Under the pieces are notes generated by a model, which did no database searches, was not told the origin of the DNA, and saw nothing but the letters and a program-made list of their open reading frames with translations. The position numbers were made by a program, and so were the translations under genes. From Akebia trifoliata (lineage: Eukaryota > Streptophyta > Magnoliopsida > Ranunculales > Lardizabalaceae), in contig CM030711.1 of assembly GCA_017979445.1 (NCBI GenBank), forward strand, positions 39,920,757-39,984,756: DNA of 64,000 nucleotides. Direction: 5' to 3'. Numbering within the stretch: position 1 is the first letter of the stretch; every line of letters starts with the position of its first letter. Shown here piece after piece: positions 34,554 to 46,948 of the stretch.

Positions 34554-35202
34554 AGCCTCCACACCCTATTTTCGTATCAAAGAAAAAACCCTAGGAAAAG
34601 TAGGTGAAGAAGCCTCCACAACCTCTCCAAAACCCTAATTTTGGAGCCCCAACTCCTTCCCTAACACCCCTACTCCGATTTTAGCCTAAAAAACACCCAA
34701 AAACCTCTCAAAAACATCCCAAAAATCCACAACAAATTCGAAGCACCCAAATCCAAGAAGGAGATACCTTACCTCGGATATCAGGAATCAGATCCGGAAA
34801 TAAAACGAAGTAAGGAATACGGTACAAGGAGCCGTTTTCACCAGATCTGAGGGAATAGCACTTTTGCAGATCGAAGGTAAGATTTTTTATTATTTTTTAA
34901 TCTAGGTTTGTCATTAGCGATGTAGATTTATTTGGGATAAGTAGAGACCGGCAATGGCCGGACGGGGTTGGTGCCTAACACCTTCCAACCCCGTAACATG
35001 ATCCCCGGATTCAAATTTTCTGTAGAAGATTAGTTCATTATCCGTTTTAGAGTCAGTTTGGTTCCTAGACCATAATAACTAGGTGGCGACTCCCAAACCT
35101 CAAGGGTCAAAAGCGGATCCGCGCACCCCGCGGATCGAGGGCGCTTTCACCCTTGAACTGCCCCCTATATATATATAGAAAACAAATAATTATTGAGCAT
35201 AC

Positions 35203-35538
35203 CTCCTCTGCACTAAACGGATGAAGTGTTGGGGAGGAACAAAAGCACGTTCCATATCAAGTAGTGCAACCACCATCTTCTTTACTTCGTTCTTAAACAC
35301 GTCCAATGCAGCACTTGCAATTGCCACAACCTAGAACAAATAATCGAGGGTAGATCATTGAGACAAAGCATGTGTTATTATAAGTGCAAATATGAACCCC
35401 GCAGAAAAATAAGAAGCATTGATGGAAATTCCCAACCATATAATGCATAACTACCTCTCTCTTAAATAGAGGATATCTTCCAAGACCCGGTGTCGAATTT
35501 GCAGAAGTAGAAACTATGTCTACCAGTACACGGTGCAC
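35203..35538 (-). pseudogene. dynamin-related protein DRP2 fragment, two exons
   Basis: The minus strand has two exons with good splice sites. 35538-35455 (28 codons) encodes [20 protein letters not shown] and ends at a GTAG donor. 35330-35203 (42 codons plus two bases) encodes [12 protein letters not shown] and [20 protein letters not shown], ending at GTATGC. These are adjacent parts of the middle/GED-like region of plant DRP2A/B, the dynamins that pinch off clathrin-coated vesicles. The intron between them is 124 bp. GTPase and PH domains are not present. No stop occurs in the two exons, but the rest of the gene is missing. Confidence 0.85.
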
Positions 35539-36530
35539 CTATTTCGTAGTTACCCAAGAATTAGTCCGCATGAATAGCACAAAAAAAACAAAGTATGTCT
35601 GCATCAAAAGTGCAGAAAAGCATGTGCCTTGAATATCACTTGCAGGACTTGGAATGTCTGAAGGATTTACAATGCATTTTCTCTTTAAGAATTATATGGA
35701 TATGAGCATTAGACAGACATGATATATATTGTAAATTTGCAAAAAGAAATACAGACAATGTTAATGGAGTACCAGCTCACTTGTGAAAACCAGACTCCAT
35801 AGTGCAGGGACAGTTGGTTGATTGATATATTCAATGAAACATTTGGTCATAGGTTCAAGTCTAGTTTACCTACCTAAAAGAAAGAGTAGAAGGGACAGTT
35901 TTATACGATGCCTCAAATCTTTTATTCAAAACGTACCTATAACACTAAGCCACATTTGAACAAGAACTAGACTCCATAGTGCAAATGACATTGGAGTTAA
36001 CATTTATAGAGAAAAATTCATTCTATAAACATAATCTGTCCTGATTGCCCAACGCTTAGCTCCATTATGCTGGTGTTTTCTAAGAATAACCTAAAAATAG
36101 ATTATGCCTTCCAAAAAAAACTATAAAATAGTTACAGTATTTCAGTGCATGGTTTGCAATAAATTTTGGTACATTTAATTAGTAAATACTAGCTAAGGAC
36201 ATGTTGTAGCATTAAATTGAATGTACTTCAGAAAAATCCAACCAAAGAAGACAAGCAGTATTCCAATTCAATAAACTGGTGGCACCGAGTCGGGATTAAC
36301 AGACAAGTGATTTTTTCCTTATAATTGATTGGTGATAAAAAAAAAATTATAAACATAATGGATCCATTACTTTTGTCAGCATAGTTGTGGGTAGTAATGT
36401 TTTGTACACATGCAAGGTAAATAGTACAAGAAAGATCAGAATTATCAGGAGAATATAAAACTAAATACAGAATGCCCACATAAAGTATTTCCTCGCAAAA
36501 TGAGCAAAAGAGAAAGAATATAAAGCTCAC

Positions 36531-36628
36531 CACTTTTGTTCCTGCCCATGCCATTCACCTCCCCACAGACGGCTAACTTTGGTCTTCACAGAAGGAGGGA
36601 ATTCGTATGTCAACCAATGTGGAACCTG
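36531..36628 (-). pseudogene. unidentified exon-like segment
   Basis: A minus-strand open segment between an AG acceptor (near 36628) and a GTGAGC donor (36525-36530). It encodes VPHWLTYEFPPSVKTKVSR, then LWGGEWHGQEQKW. The tryptophan-rich composition and clean splice borders suggest a real coding exon from a host gene. I do not recognise the family. Confidence 0.45.
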
Positions 36629-36639
36629 CTGATACAAAA

Positions 36640-37963
36640 ATTGAATTAAGAATATGAAATATACAGCAAACCATAATTTTGTCCAACCCACTAGAGCATA
36701 AAATGGGTCGAATTTTATCCAAAATCCAAATTTAGCATGTTGGGGTCTTTTGAGTAGCACTGAATAAAAAAATGGGTCTAATATGGTTTGATGTCCCATG
36801 ATCCAAGTCAGATACGGATCTATTTCTATATATATACCTAGATCCGAATTATGTTTTACTTAGAAAATTATACTTTATGTTTTTGAAAATATCCTTTTTT
36901 ACTACTTTAATATAACACAAATTCTTATAAAATAAAATTATTATAATGTAAAATAGGATAGTATGGCAATTAACAAACAAGTATAGGAGAAAAAATGGTG
37001 AATGATCCAAAATTATCTGACCCAAATCAAGCAATTTGGTCGGTTCAGACTGGGATTCAGATTAAGTGAAATCAAAATGATTCAGATAGTGTTTACCTAG
37101 TAGGATCCGAGTCGGATTCGGATCTGGATATACTCAGATTTGACCCTAACCCAAACCCAACCCATTTTAAGCCCTACAGCCAGAGTTCTAGTTCAAATCT
37201 TAGCAACTTTAGGCAGTTTTTGAAAGATAATTTTATGCTGTATCTCAGTACAATTTTATGCTGTATCTTAGTACAATATCTCCAGTCCACCGATTGTTAT
37301 GATAAAATCATGCCTAGAAGTGATGGTGATGATAGAGTTTATACTACTTCATATAAAGTATAAACTAATTTTAGTATGTAGACAGTCTAGGCCTGAGACT
37401 TGTGCAGGCAAAAAAGATTTGCAGCTCACAGGGAGTCCTAGAAAAGCAAGCACTTCTACTGTAGAGATTAAAATATTTCGCTATGTAAAACGTACTTAAA
37501 GTTTTGGTTTGTCCTATGAGCATATGGGGAAAGATTGTTGACACAGATATGTAATGCTGACAATGATAGTTGTGATTCGTACAATAGGGGACCTACCACA
37601 GGTTATGTATTCAAGCCCGGGGCAGCTGCTGCCACTCGGTGCTACTTTCGACGAATTGACCTACAGGTGCTCCCACTTCCACGAGGGCTGAATATAAGAG
37701 TGATAGTGAAGTCACAAAAGAGTAGTTGTGCATGGGGAACATGTTGAAAGAAATCTAGATATGGATGACCAGTCAAGAGTAATGACAAGTTGAAATGCAC
37801 TGGCCAGCCACATCGAAGAACTCGAATACATGCTCATTTTGTCTCTCGAAAGGAGTTGGGAATAGGATAAGAGAAACGGATTGAGAATTTTTAATGCCCC
37901 TCATTAGTACTCATTAATGGGTCAACAAGGAAGGGCCAGAGGAACCAAAATGAAGTTCAAAAT
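36640..37963. other. non-coding stretch
   Basis: No gene recognised. 36680-37160 contains several copies of words like GGATCCGAGTCGGATTCGG and AACCCAACCCA, suggesting a decayed repeat element. Confidence 0.35.
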
Positions 37964-40777
37964 CAACAAAAGAAGAGCTGTTAAAGACCGTATCACTTCA
38001 GAAACATTTGATGTTCTAGTTCTATGTGAGCATAAAGTTGTAAAAGTTAGAGCTATGGGTTTTCGTAGAAGTATTCATAAGCATTGGAATTTCTTAGATA
38101 ATTATGTGTATGATGATTCTAGTAGAATTTTGATAGGGTGGAATCCTATGAAAGTCAGAGTAGTTAAGATTTTCGAGTCTTCGCAATTTATTCATTGCAA
38201 AATGAACCTCATTGATGATAATTCAAATTTTTTGGCTACTTGTGTTTATGGTAAAAATTTCGCTCCAGAAAGGTTGGAGCTGTCGAATTCGTTGACTAAT
38301 ATCTCAGCTAGTATTGATATTCCTCGGGTAGTTATTGGAGACTTTAACACCGTTAGATTTATAAATTAAAAGATTGGTGGTCATCTTGCTCCTCGACGTA
38401 ACTTGGAAGAATTTAATGATTGTATTGAGGATTATGCTATTGACTATTTTCAAAAGGAATTTTCTTCTTCTTCTAATACCCCGTGCCCTTCTATTCGTTT
38501 TAAAAAGACATTTACTTTGGATCAATCTAATTTTTGTCTAGACCAACCTCTAGAGAAGAAATTAAATCTGTTGTTTTCCAATCCCCCCTTAATAAGGCTC
38601 CTGGTCCTGATGGTTTGTGCTGAGTTCTTTACTTCTTTCTGGGATATTGCTGAGGATGATTTCTATCATACTATTCTTAATTTTTTTTTTTTCTCATGGG
38701 AAGCTTCTTATGGAATTCAATTCTACCCTTATAGTTCTTTTCCCGAAAGATAAAGATGCCAATAAGTTGGATAGATTTAGACCAATTTCCTAGTGTAATT
38801 TTGTGTACAAAGTGATCACTAAGATTCTATCTAATCAACATTCCATCATATTATCTTTTGTCATTAGCTTGAATTAGTCTACTTTTATAAAAGGGAGAAA
38901 TATTTCTGATAATATCATATTACCTCATGAACTTTTTTGTAATTACTCATCTTATTTTTGCGAATGATATCTTACTTTTTTCTAAGAATACTGTTCACTC
39001 TGCTTGGAATATTAAATCCCCTTCTTTATGACTTTTTTCATATTTCAGGCCTTCAAACTAATATCGATAAGAGTAACATATTCTTTAGCAATTCGTGTTC
39101 CACCAAAAATCTAATTCTTCAAACCCTTTCTTTTCGGGACAGGACTCTTCCAATTCGGTACCTAGGACTTCCTTTATCTTCTTCTCGATTAACCATGGCC
39201 ATGTGCTATCCGCTAATTGAAAATATTCAAGTGCTTATTGAGGGTTGGAAGTCTAATTTCTAATTGTTTGCTGGAAGACTTGAGCTAATAAAATATGTTT
39301 TCTCTTCTTTCCAAATTTATTGGTCTTCTCGTTTGTCTTTGCCTAAGGGAGTTCTGATTAAAATTGAGTATATCTTGAATAATTTCCTTTGGAGTGGTCC
39401 TTCATCTAGAAAGTCTCTTCATTCTGTTAGTTGGTCCAAAGTGTGTTGAGCGCTTAAATAATGAAGCCTTGGCATTAGAAGACTTAAAGATTGGAATACC
39501 ATTGGGCTCATGAAATTATTTTGGAAGGTAGTCACTAATAATAGTCTTTGGTGTTCATGGGTTAGAAAAAGATTTGTCAAGCATGGCGATATTTGGAGGT
39601 GTAATCCTCCTATTGATGCCTCTTGGGCTTGGAGGGGCTTTCTGAAAGTGTGAGATTTTACCAAAACGCATGTGTGATTTATTGTTGGTGATGGCTTGTC
39701 TACATCTTTTTGGAACAAGTTGAAAATCCCATGACATTCTTTTAAAGATTGGATTGCAATAAACAGAAGCTTGTTAACAGTGGAAAATCTGAGGAAGAAA
39801 GGATTTTTGCTAGTTTCTCGTTGTGTATTTTGCCGAAATACTAGTGATGAGAATGTCCATTTATTGTTTACTTGCACCTACAACAGTGATGTGTGGAGAC
39901 GGATTCTTTCATTGGCTAATATTAGAAGGGATAACGTGGGAAATGTGGAGGATGAGGTTACTTTCATTGGTAGTCATCCCAACCTAGAGAGTATTCTGGG
40001 TACAATGTTTTGTTCCACAATCTACCATGTTTGGCGTGGACGTAATCAAAGAAGTTTTTATGAGAAAGAGCTCAATGGGCAGTAGCTTTGCCACTTAATT
40101 ATGTATGATGTTCGTGGTAAACTAGAAGGTATGGCTACTTACAATCATGTCGTTTTCAACCTTATTCAGAGATGGGATGCAAAGGAACTATAAAATCAGG
40201 AGCTATTCTGGTTAGTCAGTGGGTGCCTCCTCTTATGGGGTTCATTAAGTTGAATACTGATGGATCTCTTTCAGATAGAGGTGATGGTTATGGTTTTATT
40301 GCTAGGAACCATAATGGCGAAATAATTACAGCTGGTTTTGGCTGTTCTAATCATTCAGACATCATAGCAATTGAAATGGAAGCTATTCTTAATGGATTTG
40401 CTTTTTCTTAGAACAAATGGTTTTTTGAAAATCATTGTTAATTAAGATTCTTTCATAGCCATTCAAAGTATTTTGGATAAGTGGAATTTTCCTTGGAAGT
40501 TGACGAATCTTGTTCAAGACATTTGAAGATCTATGCTGAGTTTTGACTCAATTGATATGGAATTTGCTTGGTGTGAATGTAATAGAGCTGCTGATTGGCT
40601 CGCCCGGAAGGGAGCTACAATTGGGCATTTTAGTTTCTTAGTTTCTTCTGATATTCCTGCTAATTTGTATAACATCCTCTTGGAGGATGAAACTTTTTGT
40701 TTCTTTCAGCATTAGCCTCTTTTAATAAATCAGGGTGAGGCTCTTTATAGCCTCAGCTTACCAATAATATAAAAAAA
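37964..40777 (+). pseudogene. LINE copy B (same L1 family as A), internally deleted
   Basis: Starts inside the endonuclease (MGFRRSIHK near 38057). It jumps at 38425 from the endonuclease to the linker before the RT, has a second deletion near 38947 within the RT and a third near 39714 before the zinc-binding domain. The 3' half is present: the CCHC-like part (RCVFCRNTSDENVHLLF, about 39805-39880) and RNase H (FIKLNTDGSLSDRG near 40240; ECNRAADWLARKGA near 40575). It ends near ATAATATAAAAAAATG at 40777. It shares stop codons and a frame change with copy A. Confidence 0.88.
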
Positions 40778-41588
40778 TGAATTCACGTAGCACATTGCAT
40801 GCATTGTTGAATTGTTTCTCGAAATATTTTTTAATTACTAGAGTTTTCAAAACAATTTATCTTAGATAAAATGATATTAAAAATTTCATTGTAGGAAGGC
40901 CAAATATATATATATATATATATATATGATGACGGGGTAAATGCACATACCCCACAAACCACACATATCAAGTAAGTAGGGATAATTAGGAAAGAGTATT
41001 ACTAATATAAGTAACTCATTTTAATTTTTGGAACTTTAATATTTAGTCGTGATTTCAATGGTTTTGTATGGAATCTAGGTTTTAATCTGTTAAAATTTAG
41101 TATCTTTATAAAGATGTTATATTGAAATTTGGGTTCCTTGGTTGCAACTCTCGGTTAATCTCTGAAATAGCCTAAAATCGAAGTAATAGCCCAAAATGGG
41201 TCATTTGTATTTTGTTAAAGTAACGGTATTTTGGGACTAAAAAACCCTCATAAACTGTACAACTAAAATGTTCATCTCCCCACTCTCTTGTAAGGAATGA
41301 GCAAAACATTCATCTTCTTTATCTTATTTCTTTGATGTTCCTCAAGCCTCAAGCTTCTCGATCGATCGAGTTCATACCTATTTTGGCTAATATTTTAGTG
41401 GAACCATCTAATTAATTTTCTTTCTTTCACCTTAAGACAAATTTTGAAGTTTCCAAAATACCCTTTTGTCACCTCTTTTGACTGCGATTGCTAGCCATTC
41501 CAACAATTTATGATGGTGAATCATTTATGGATAAAAAATTAATGGAGCATTTAGTTATTAAAATGAATTATATTTTATTAGGATATGA
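40778..41588. other. non-coding stretch
   Basis: No gene recognised. A (TA)n tract is at about 40905-40926. Confidence 0.4.
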
Positions 41589-41818
41589 TAATATCATGTT
41601 TGGAAGGAGAAGAACTCAGTTTTGGATGCTCTTGCAAACATCGCTACTTCGCTATTCAGTCTTCTGAGTCTTCCTTTTTATTCTTTTTGTTTCTTATTGT
41701 CTCTCATTGTAAAAAGAACTATGTTGGGAACTTAATGAGTCTTCCTTTAGTTCGAGTAGGGTTCTCCCCTTTTTTCGTCTTAATACAATCTCTTCTCATT
41801 TAGAAAAAAAAAAAAAAA
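41589..41818 (+). pseudogene. LINE 3' stub with poly-A
   Basis: Encodes the last part of an RNase H-type LINE end (WKEKNSVLDALANIATS), followed by a short 3' UTR and an A-run at about 41803-41818. The word resembles the ending of the second LINE family at 47060 (WREANAVADALAATAV). A severely 5'-truncated insertion. Confidence 0.6.
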
Positions 41819-42029
41819 TTTATATATATAGTGAAAATTTTAACATAAATCTCAAAAAATTTAGTGAGTGGATGAAATGCTTGTTATCAAGGGAGTGAAA
41901 TTCGCAAGCAAATTCATATATGATATGATTTGCTTATGGTTTTTGTGCCTTAACATATCATATATTTGGAGAGAGAGAGGAATAGAAGGACATTTGAAGT
42001 TCTTCATGCCCTCAATCTGAAATTTAGGA

Positions 42030-45000
42030 GAAAGTAACAAACGAAGAAGAGAACAAAGTCAAAGCAAATTTCAGAAATTCTGACTCGATTGAAGGGTGTG
42101 CCTATCGTGGAAAGCACAAAATCTGGTAAATGACTGAATTTTGGGTGCTGGAACATTAGAGGTCTAAACCATGTTAGCAAAAGGAGAGTAGTCAGGGACC
42201 TTATTTGTTCAGAAAATTGTGATTTTCTTGTGCAGAATGATACTAAAATAGAAGCAGTCAAGGTAGTAGGATTTCGTAGAAGCATTCAGAAGAGATGGAG
42301 TTTTATAGATAATTATGGTTAGGATTTTTCAAGGAGAATTTGGGTTAGTTGGAATCCGACAAAATTTAGAGTGGATTTTTTCTTTAAAAACAACACAGTT
42401 TATTCATTGTCAAGTGAATAGATTAAATGACAATTCGATTTTCTTGGTTACTTGTTTTTATACAGCAAATTTTCGTTCAAATAGAGTTGAGTTATGGAAT
42501 TCGTTAACTTCTATGGCAGCAAGTATAGATTCTCCTTCGGTGGTCATTGGTGATTTTAACACTATAAGATTTAGGAATGAAAAGATTGGGGGGAATCCAA
42601 CACCTCATCGGAATTTGGAAGAATTTAATGATTGCATTAATTCTTGTGGCTTACAAGACATGGTTATGATAGATCACTTCCCTTCTTGGAACAATAAGGA
42701 GATAAATGACAGGCACATTCTGAGTAGGTTGGATAGAGCGCTAGTGAATGTCCAATGGATTCAAAAATGGGCTAATGTGCGACTTAACTATCTTCATCCT
42801 GGTATTTTTGACCATTCTCCATTGAGTTTCAGTTTGGTAGACCATGTTAGAAATCACAAGACAAATTTAAGATTTTTTAATGCTTGGACAAATCAAGAGG
42901 GATTTCGAGACATTGTGAAACATGCTTGAAACAATCGCATTGATGGAAACCCATCCTTTATTCTAGCATCCAAGCTTTGACGGGTGAAGATGACTATAAA
43001 GAGTTGGAATCAGCACAAGTTTGAAAATGTTATTAGCAAGAAGGGTGTGGCTGAAATAAATCTTAAAATTATCCAGCAAAAAATTCACATTGAACCGCTT
43101 AATACAGCACTTGCGCAGTAGGAGAGAGTAATGGTTGGTGTCTTGACTAAAGAGATCATAACAGAGAAATCTATTCTAAGACAAAAAGCTCATATTTAGT
43201 GGTTAAAAGAAGGGGATACGAATACTAAATTCTTCTATGCTTCAGTGGCCTCTAATATTGCAAGAAATGGTATTTATGAGTTTATTGATGATTCGGGAGC
43301 TTCTATCAGAGGTGAAAAGCGTATTGGGGATTTTGCTATTAATTATTTCTAGAAGGTATTTTCTTCCTCTTATAATTCCTCTTGTCCTTCTATTCCTTTT
43401 AAAAATAAAATTTCTTTGGAGCGATCTAATTTTTTATCTAGTCCAATTTCTAGAGAGGAAATTAAATTTGTTATTTTCCAATCCCCTCTTAATAAGGCCC
43501 CTGGTCCGGATGGGTTTTGTGCGGAATTTTTTACTTCCTTTTCGGATATTGTTAGGGAGGATTTTATTTGAGCTATTTTGAATTTTTTTTCTCATGGGAA
43601 AATGCTTAGGGAATTGTATTCTACCTTATTGTCCTTATTCCCAAAGAGAGATACCAACAAATTGGATAGATTCAGACCTATATCACTTTGTAATTTTGTT
43701 TATAAAGTGATCACCAAAATTTTGACCAATCGGCCTTCGATTTTTTTACCTTCTATCATTAGCTAGAATCAATCGGCCTTCATCGAAGGTAGAAATATTT
43801 CTAATAATATTCTTTAAACCCATGAGCTTTTCGAAATTCCCATATTGAGTCTAGCTCTCCCTTTTTCTCTATTAAAGTTGATTTGAAAAAAGTCTATGAT
43901 AAAGTTCATTGGGATTTTGTTTTGAATACCCTCAATCAATTAGGTAGTGATCAACTTTGGATTTCTTGGATTCGGGAATGCATTACTTCTCGTTTCTCAA
44001 TTTTTCTTAATGGTTTCTCTTATTGGTATTTTCCTAGTAATTGTAGATTAAAACAAGGTGACCCAATTTTCCCTTATCTTTTTACTATTGTTATGGAAGC
44101 CTTTTCTTGTATTCTTGAAGATAGAATTGCGAATAATCTTACCTTTATTCTAACTGTGAATAATCTTCTGCATATTTCTCATCTTTTGTTAGTAGACGAT
44201 ACTGTTTTATTCTCAAATAATAGCATTCATTCTACGTTGAACATCAAAGTCCTCCTTGATGATTTTTTCAATATTTCTGGCCTTCAAACTAATGTTGAAA
44301 AGAGTAACTTATTCTTTAGTAGATCGTGTACTAATAAAGATCTTATTCTTCAAACACTATCTTTTAGAGAATGAAACCTTCCAATTCGATATTTAGGCCT
44401 TTCTTTGTTCTCTTCCCGTTTGACTTTGTCCCTGTGTTATCCTTTGATTAAGAAAATTCAAAAAAGTATGGAGGGATGGAAATCAATTTTTTTATCCTTT
44501 GTTGGTAGGCTTGAACTAATAAATAGGTTCTTTCTTCTTTTCAAATATATTGGTCTACTTGTTTCTCTTTGCCGATATGGGTTCTTAACAAAATTGAGTC
44601 TTTGTTGAACAATTTCCTTTGGAGTGGATCCTATTCCAAAATATCGTTTCATTCAGTTAGTCGATCCAAAGTTTGTAGACCTTTTAAAGAAGGTGGACTT
44701 GGAATTAGAAGTATTAAAGATTGGAATACTATTGGGCTCATGAAATTATTCTGGAAAATAATCAATAACAATAGTCTTTGAAGTGATTGGATGAGAAGGA
44801 AGTATGTTAAAAATGGTAATATTTGGAGATGCAACCCTCTAAATGATGCTTCTTGGGTATGGAGAGGTATTTTGAAAGTCCGAGATTTTTCTAAAAATCA
44901 TATTGGATTCCTATTGGGTGATGGATCTACAATTTAGTTTTGGAATGACCTGTGGTTGGAGGATGGCGCATTGATTGACCAATTTGGTAGAAGATCTATG

Positions 45001-45802
45001 TTTTGAATGAATAGCAATCTCAATGCTATTGTTTCTGATTTTGTAGGGAATAACGGATGGGAAGGCCTTGTTAGAGATGATCTTTGATTAATTGAGATTG
45101 CAAATCAAGTTGTGAAGCTCACCATCCTCCGTGGCCGAATGAAAAAGATAAAATAGCTTGGAAGGAAAGTTCGAATGGGAAACTCACCTTGAAATCAGCA
45201 TGGGATTCCATACGAAGATATGAGGCGGATATTAATTGGCACAAAGTAGTTTGGAACAAGCTGAAGATTCCACGCCAATCCTTTATTGCTTGGCTCATGA
45301 TGAATAGAAGACTGTTAACAGTAGAGAATCTGAGGAAGAGAGGTTTAATGATGGTTTCTCGATGTGTGTTGTGTCGAAATGATGTGGAGGAAAATGAGCA
45401 TTTATTCTTTAACTACAGCTACTCTAGTGAAAGTGGGAAGAAAGTGTTAAACTGGACTGAGATAGTTAGAGAGACATTGGGTAGTATAGAAGAGGAAGTT
45501 GAATTCATTGGAAGCCAATCAAACATTTCGAGCATTTTGAGCCTTTTGTTCTGGTCAACCATTTATCATATTGGGTGTGAAAGGAATCGTCGAATCTCTG
45601 AGGATAAAGAGGTCAATGTGCAGCAGCTTTGTCAATTAATTATGGCCGATGTCTGTGGTAAGCTGGAAGATATGAAGACATCTAATTCTACTATTCTTCA
45701 TTTGGTCCAAATTTGGGGATGTAATGGAACGTTAATAGTTAAAGATGGAACGTTAATAGATGGAATCCTCTTCCAACAGGCGTTATCAAGATGAACACAG
45801 AT
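42030..45802 (+). pseudogene. LINE copy C, the most complete of the family
   Basis: Leader similar to that of copy A, then endonuclease (about 42133-42930; GDFNTIRF, SRLDRALVNVQW), RT (NKAPGPDGFCAEFF near 43489; GRNIS near 43790; KQGDPI near 44055; a VDD catalytic motif near 44195), zinc-binding domain (RCVLCRNDVEENEHLFF, about 45361-45410) and the start of RNase H. Several stops and frame changes separate the open parts. It lacks the missing T and the first of the RT stops carried by A and B. It ends abruptly at about 45802 within RNase H, joined to another copy. Confidence 0.88.
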
Positions 45803-46948
45803 GAAGATTAGAGTGGACAAAATTTCATAATCAGCCCAATTTCTTCATTGTCAAGTGCATCGATTTAGCAACAATTCCAACATTTTTGTTACCTGTATTT
45901 ATGAAGCAAACTTTCAATCAGATAGAGTTGAATTATGGAACTCGTTGATTTCTTTGGTAGCAAGCATTGAATCTCCTTGGGTAGTCTTAGTAGATTTTAG
46001 CACAGAAAGATTTAGATATGAGAAAATTGGAGGGAATCTTGCGCCTTGTCGAAAATTAGAAGAGTTCAATGATTGTATTAATTCCTATGGTTTGCAAGAC
46101 ATGATCACGACAAAAAATACATGTCTTGAAGCAATAAGGCGACGAATAATAGGCATATTTTTGGTAAGTTGGATAGAGTGTTAGTGAATGTTCCATGGAT
46201 TCAGAAATGGGCAAACATTCATCTTAACTATCTCCACCCAGGAATTTCGGATCATTCGCCGATGAGCTTTAGTTTAATCAACCAAGAAAGAAACCGCAAG
46301 ACAAACTTCAAATTTTTTTACATCTTGGATAAACCAAGAGGGTTTCGAGATTTTGTGAGAAATGCTTGGAGTTGTCGGATTAAAGTAAATCCAACTTTTT
46401 TCTTAGCTACAAAAATCCGACTACTTAAAAAGGCTATCAAGAGTTGGAATCAGTAAAAATATGGGAACGTTACTAGTAGGAAGGATGTGGTAGAAATTAA
46501 TCTTAAAATTATCTAACAGAAGATCCAAGATGTACCGCTTAATACAGAGCATGCAAATCAAGAAAGGGTTGTCATAGGAGATCTGACAAAAGAAATAATG
46601 GCGGAAGAGTCCATGATTAGGCAAAAATCTCAGATTCAATGGTTGAAAGAGGGGGATACGAATACTAAGTTTTTCTACACTTCTGTGGATTCTAATAATG
46701 CGAGAAACGGGATTTATGAAATTATTGATGATTCGGGGGCGTCCATCAGAGGTGAAGAGCATATTGGGGACTATGCTATTGATTTTTTCCAGATATTTTC
46801 TTATTCTTCTAATTCCCCTTGTCTAGTTATTCCTCTTAAAAATAGGTTGTCTTTAGATCAATCTCATTGTTTATCTAATCTAGTTTCTAGAGAGGAAATT
46901 AAGTCGGTTGTTTTCCAGTCTCCTCTTAACGAAGCTCTTGGTTCTATT
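45803..46948 (+). pseudogene. LINE copy D, partial
   Basis: Begins in the middle of the endonuclease (CQVHRFSNNSNIF) and runs to the NEALGS equivalent of the RT NKAPGPDG motif, where a poly-T run and an opposite-strand LINE begin. Frames 45855-46184, 46169-46456 and 46598-46969 are successive pieces of one ORF2. Same family as A-C. Confidence 0.85.

Larger units (their letters stand above)
33404..35149 (+). mobile_element. solo LTR of a Ty3 Tat-like retrotransposon, TSD CCCTT
   Basis: Starts TGTAGACACCCC, a typical start of Tat/Ogre-type LTRs, and ends GGGCGCTTTCA. CCCTT flanks it at 33399-33403 and 35150-35154. It contains GGTGGCGACTCC near 35082. A TATA box is at 34544, and AGTCAAT..AAGACTAA tandem repeats lie at about 34178-34480. 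No gag/pol, and each end occurs once, so it is a solo LTR. It inserted into the end of the MITE. Confidence 0.85.
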
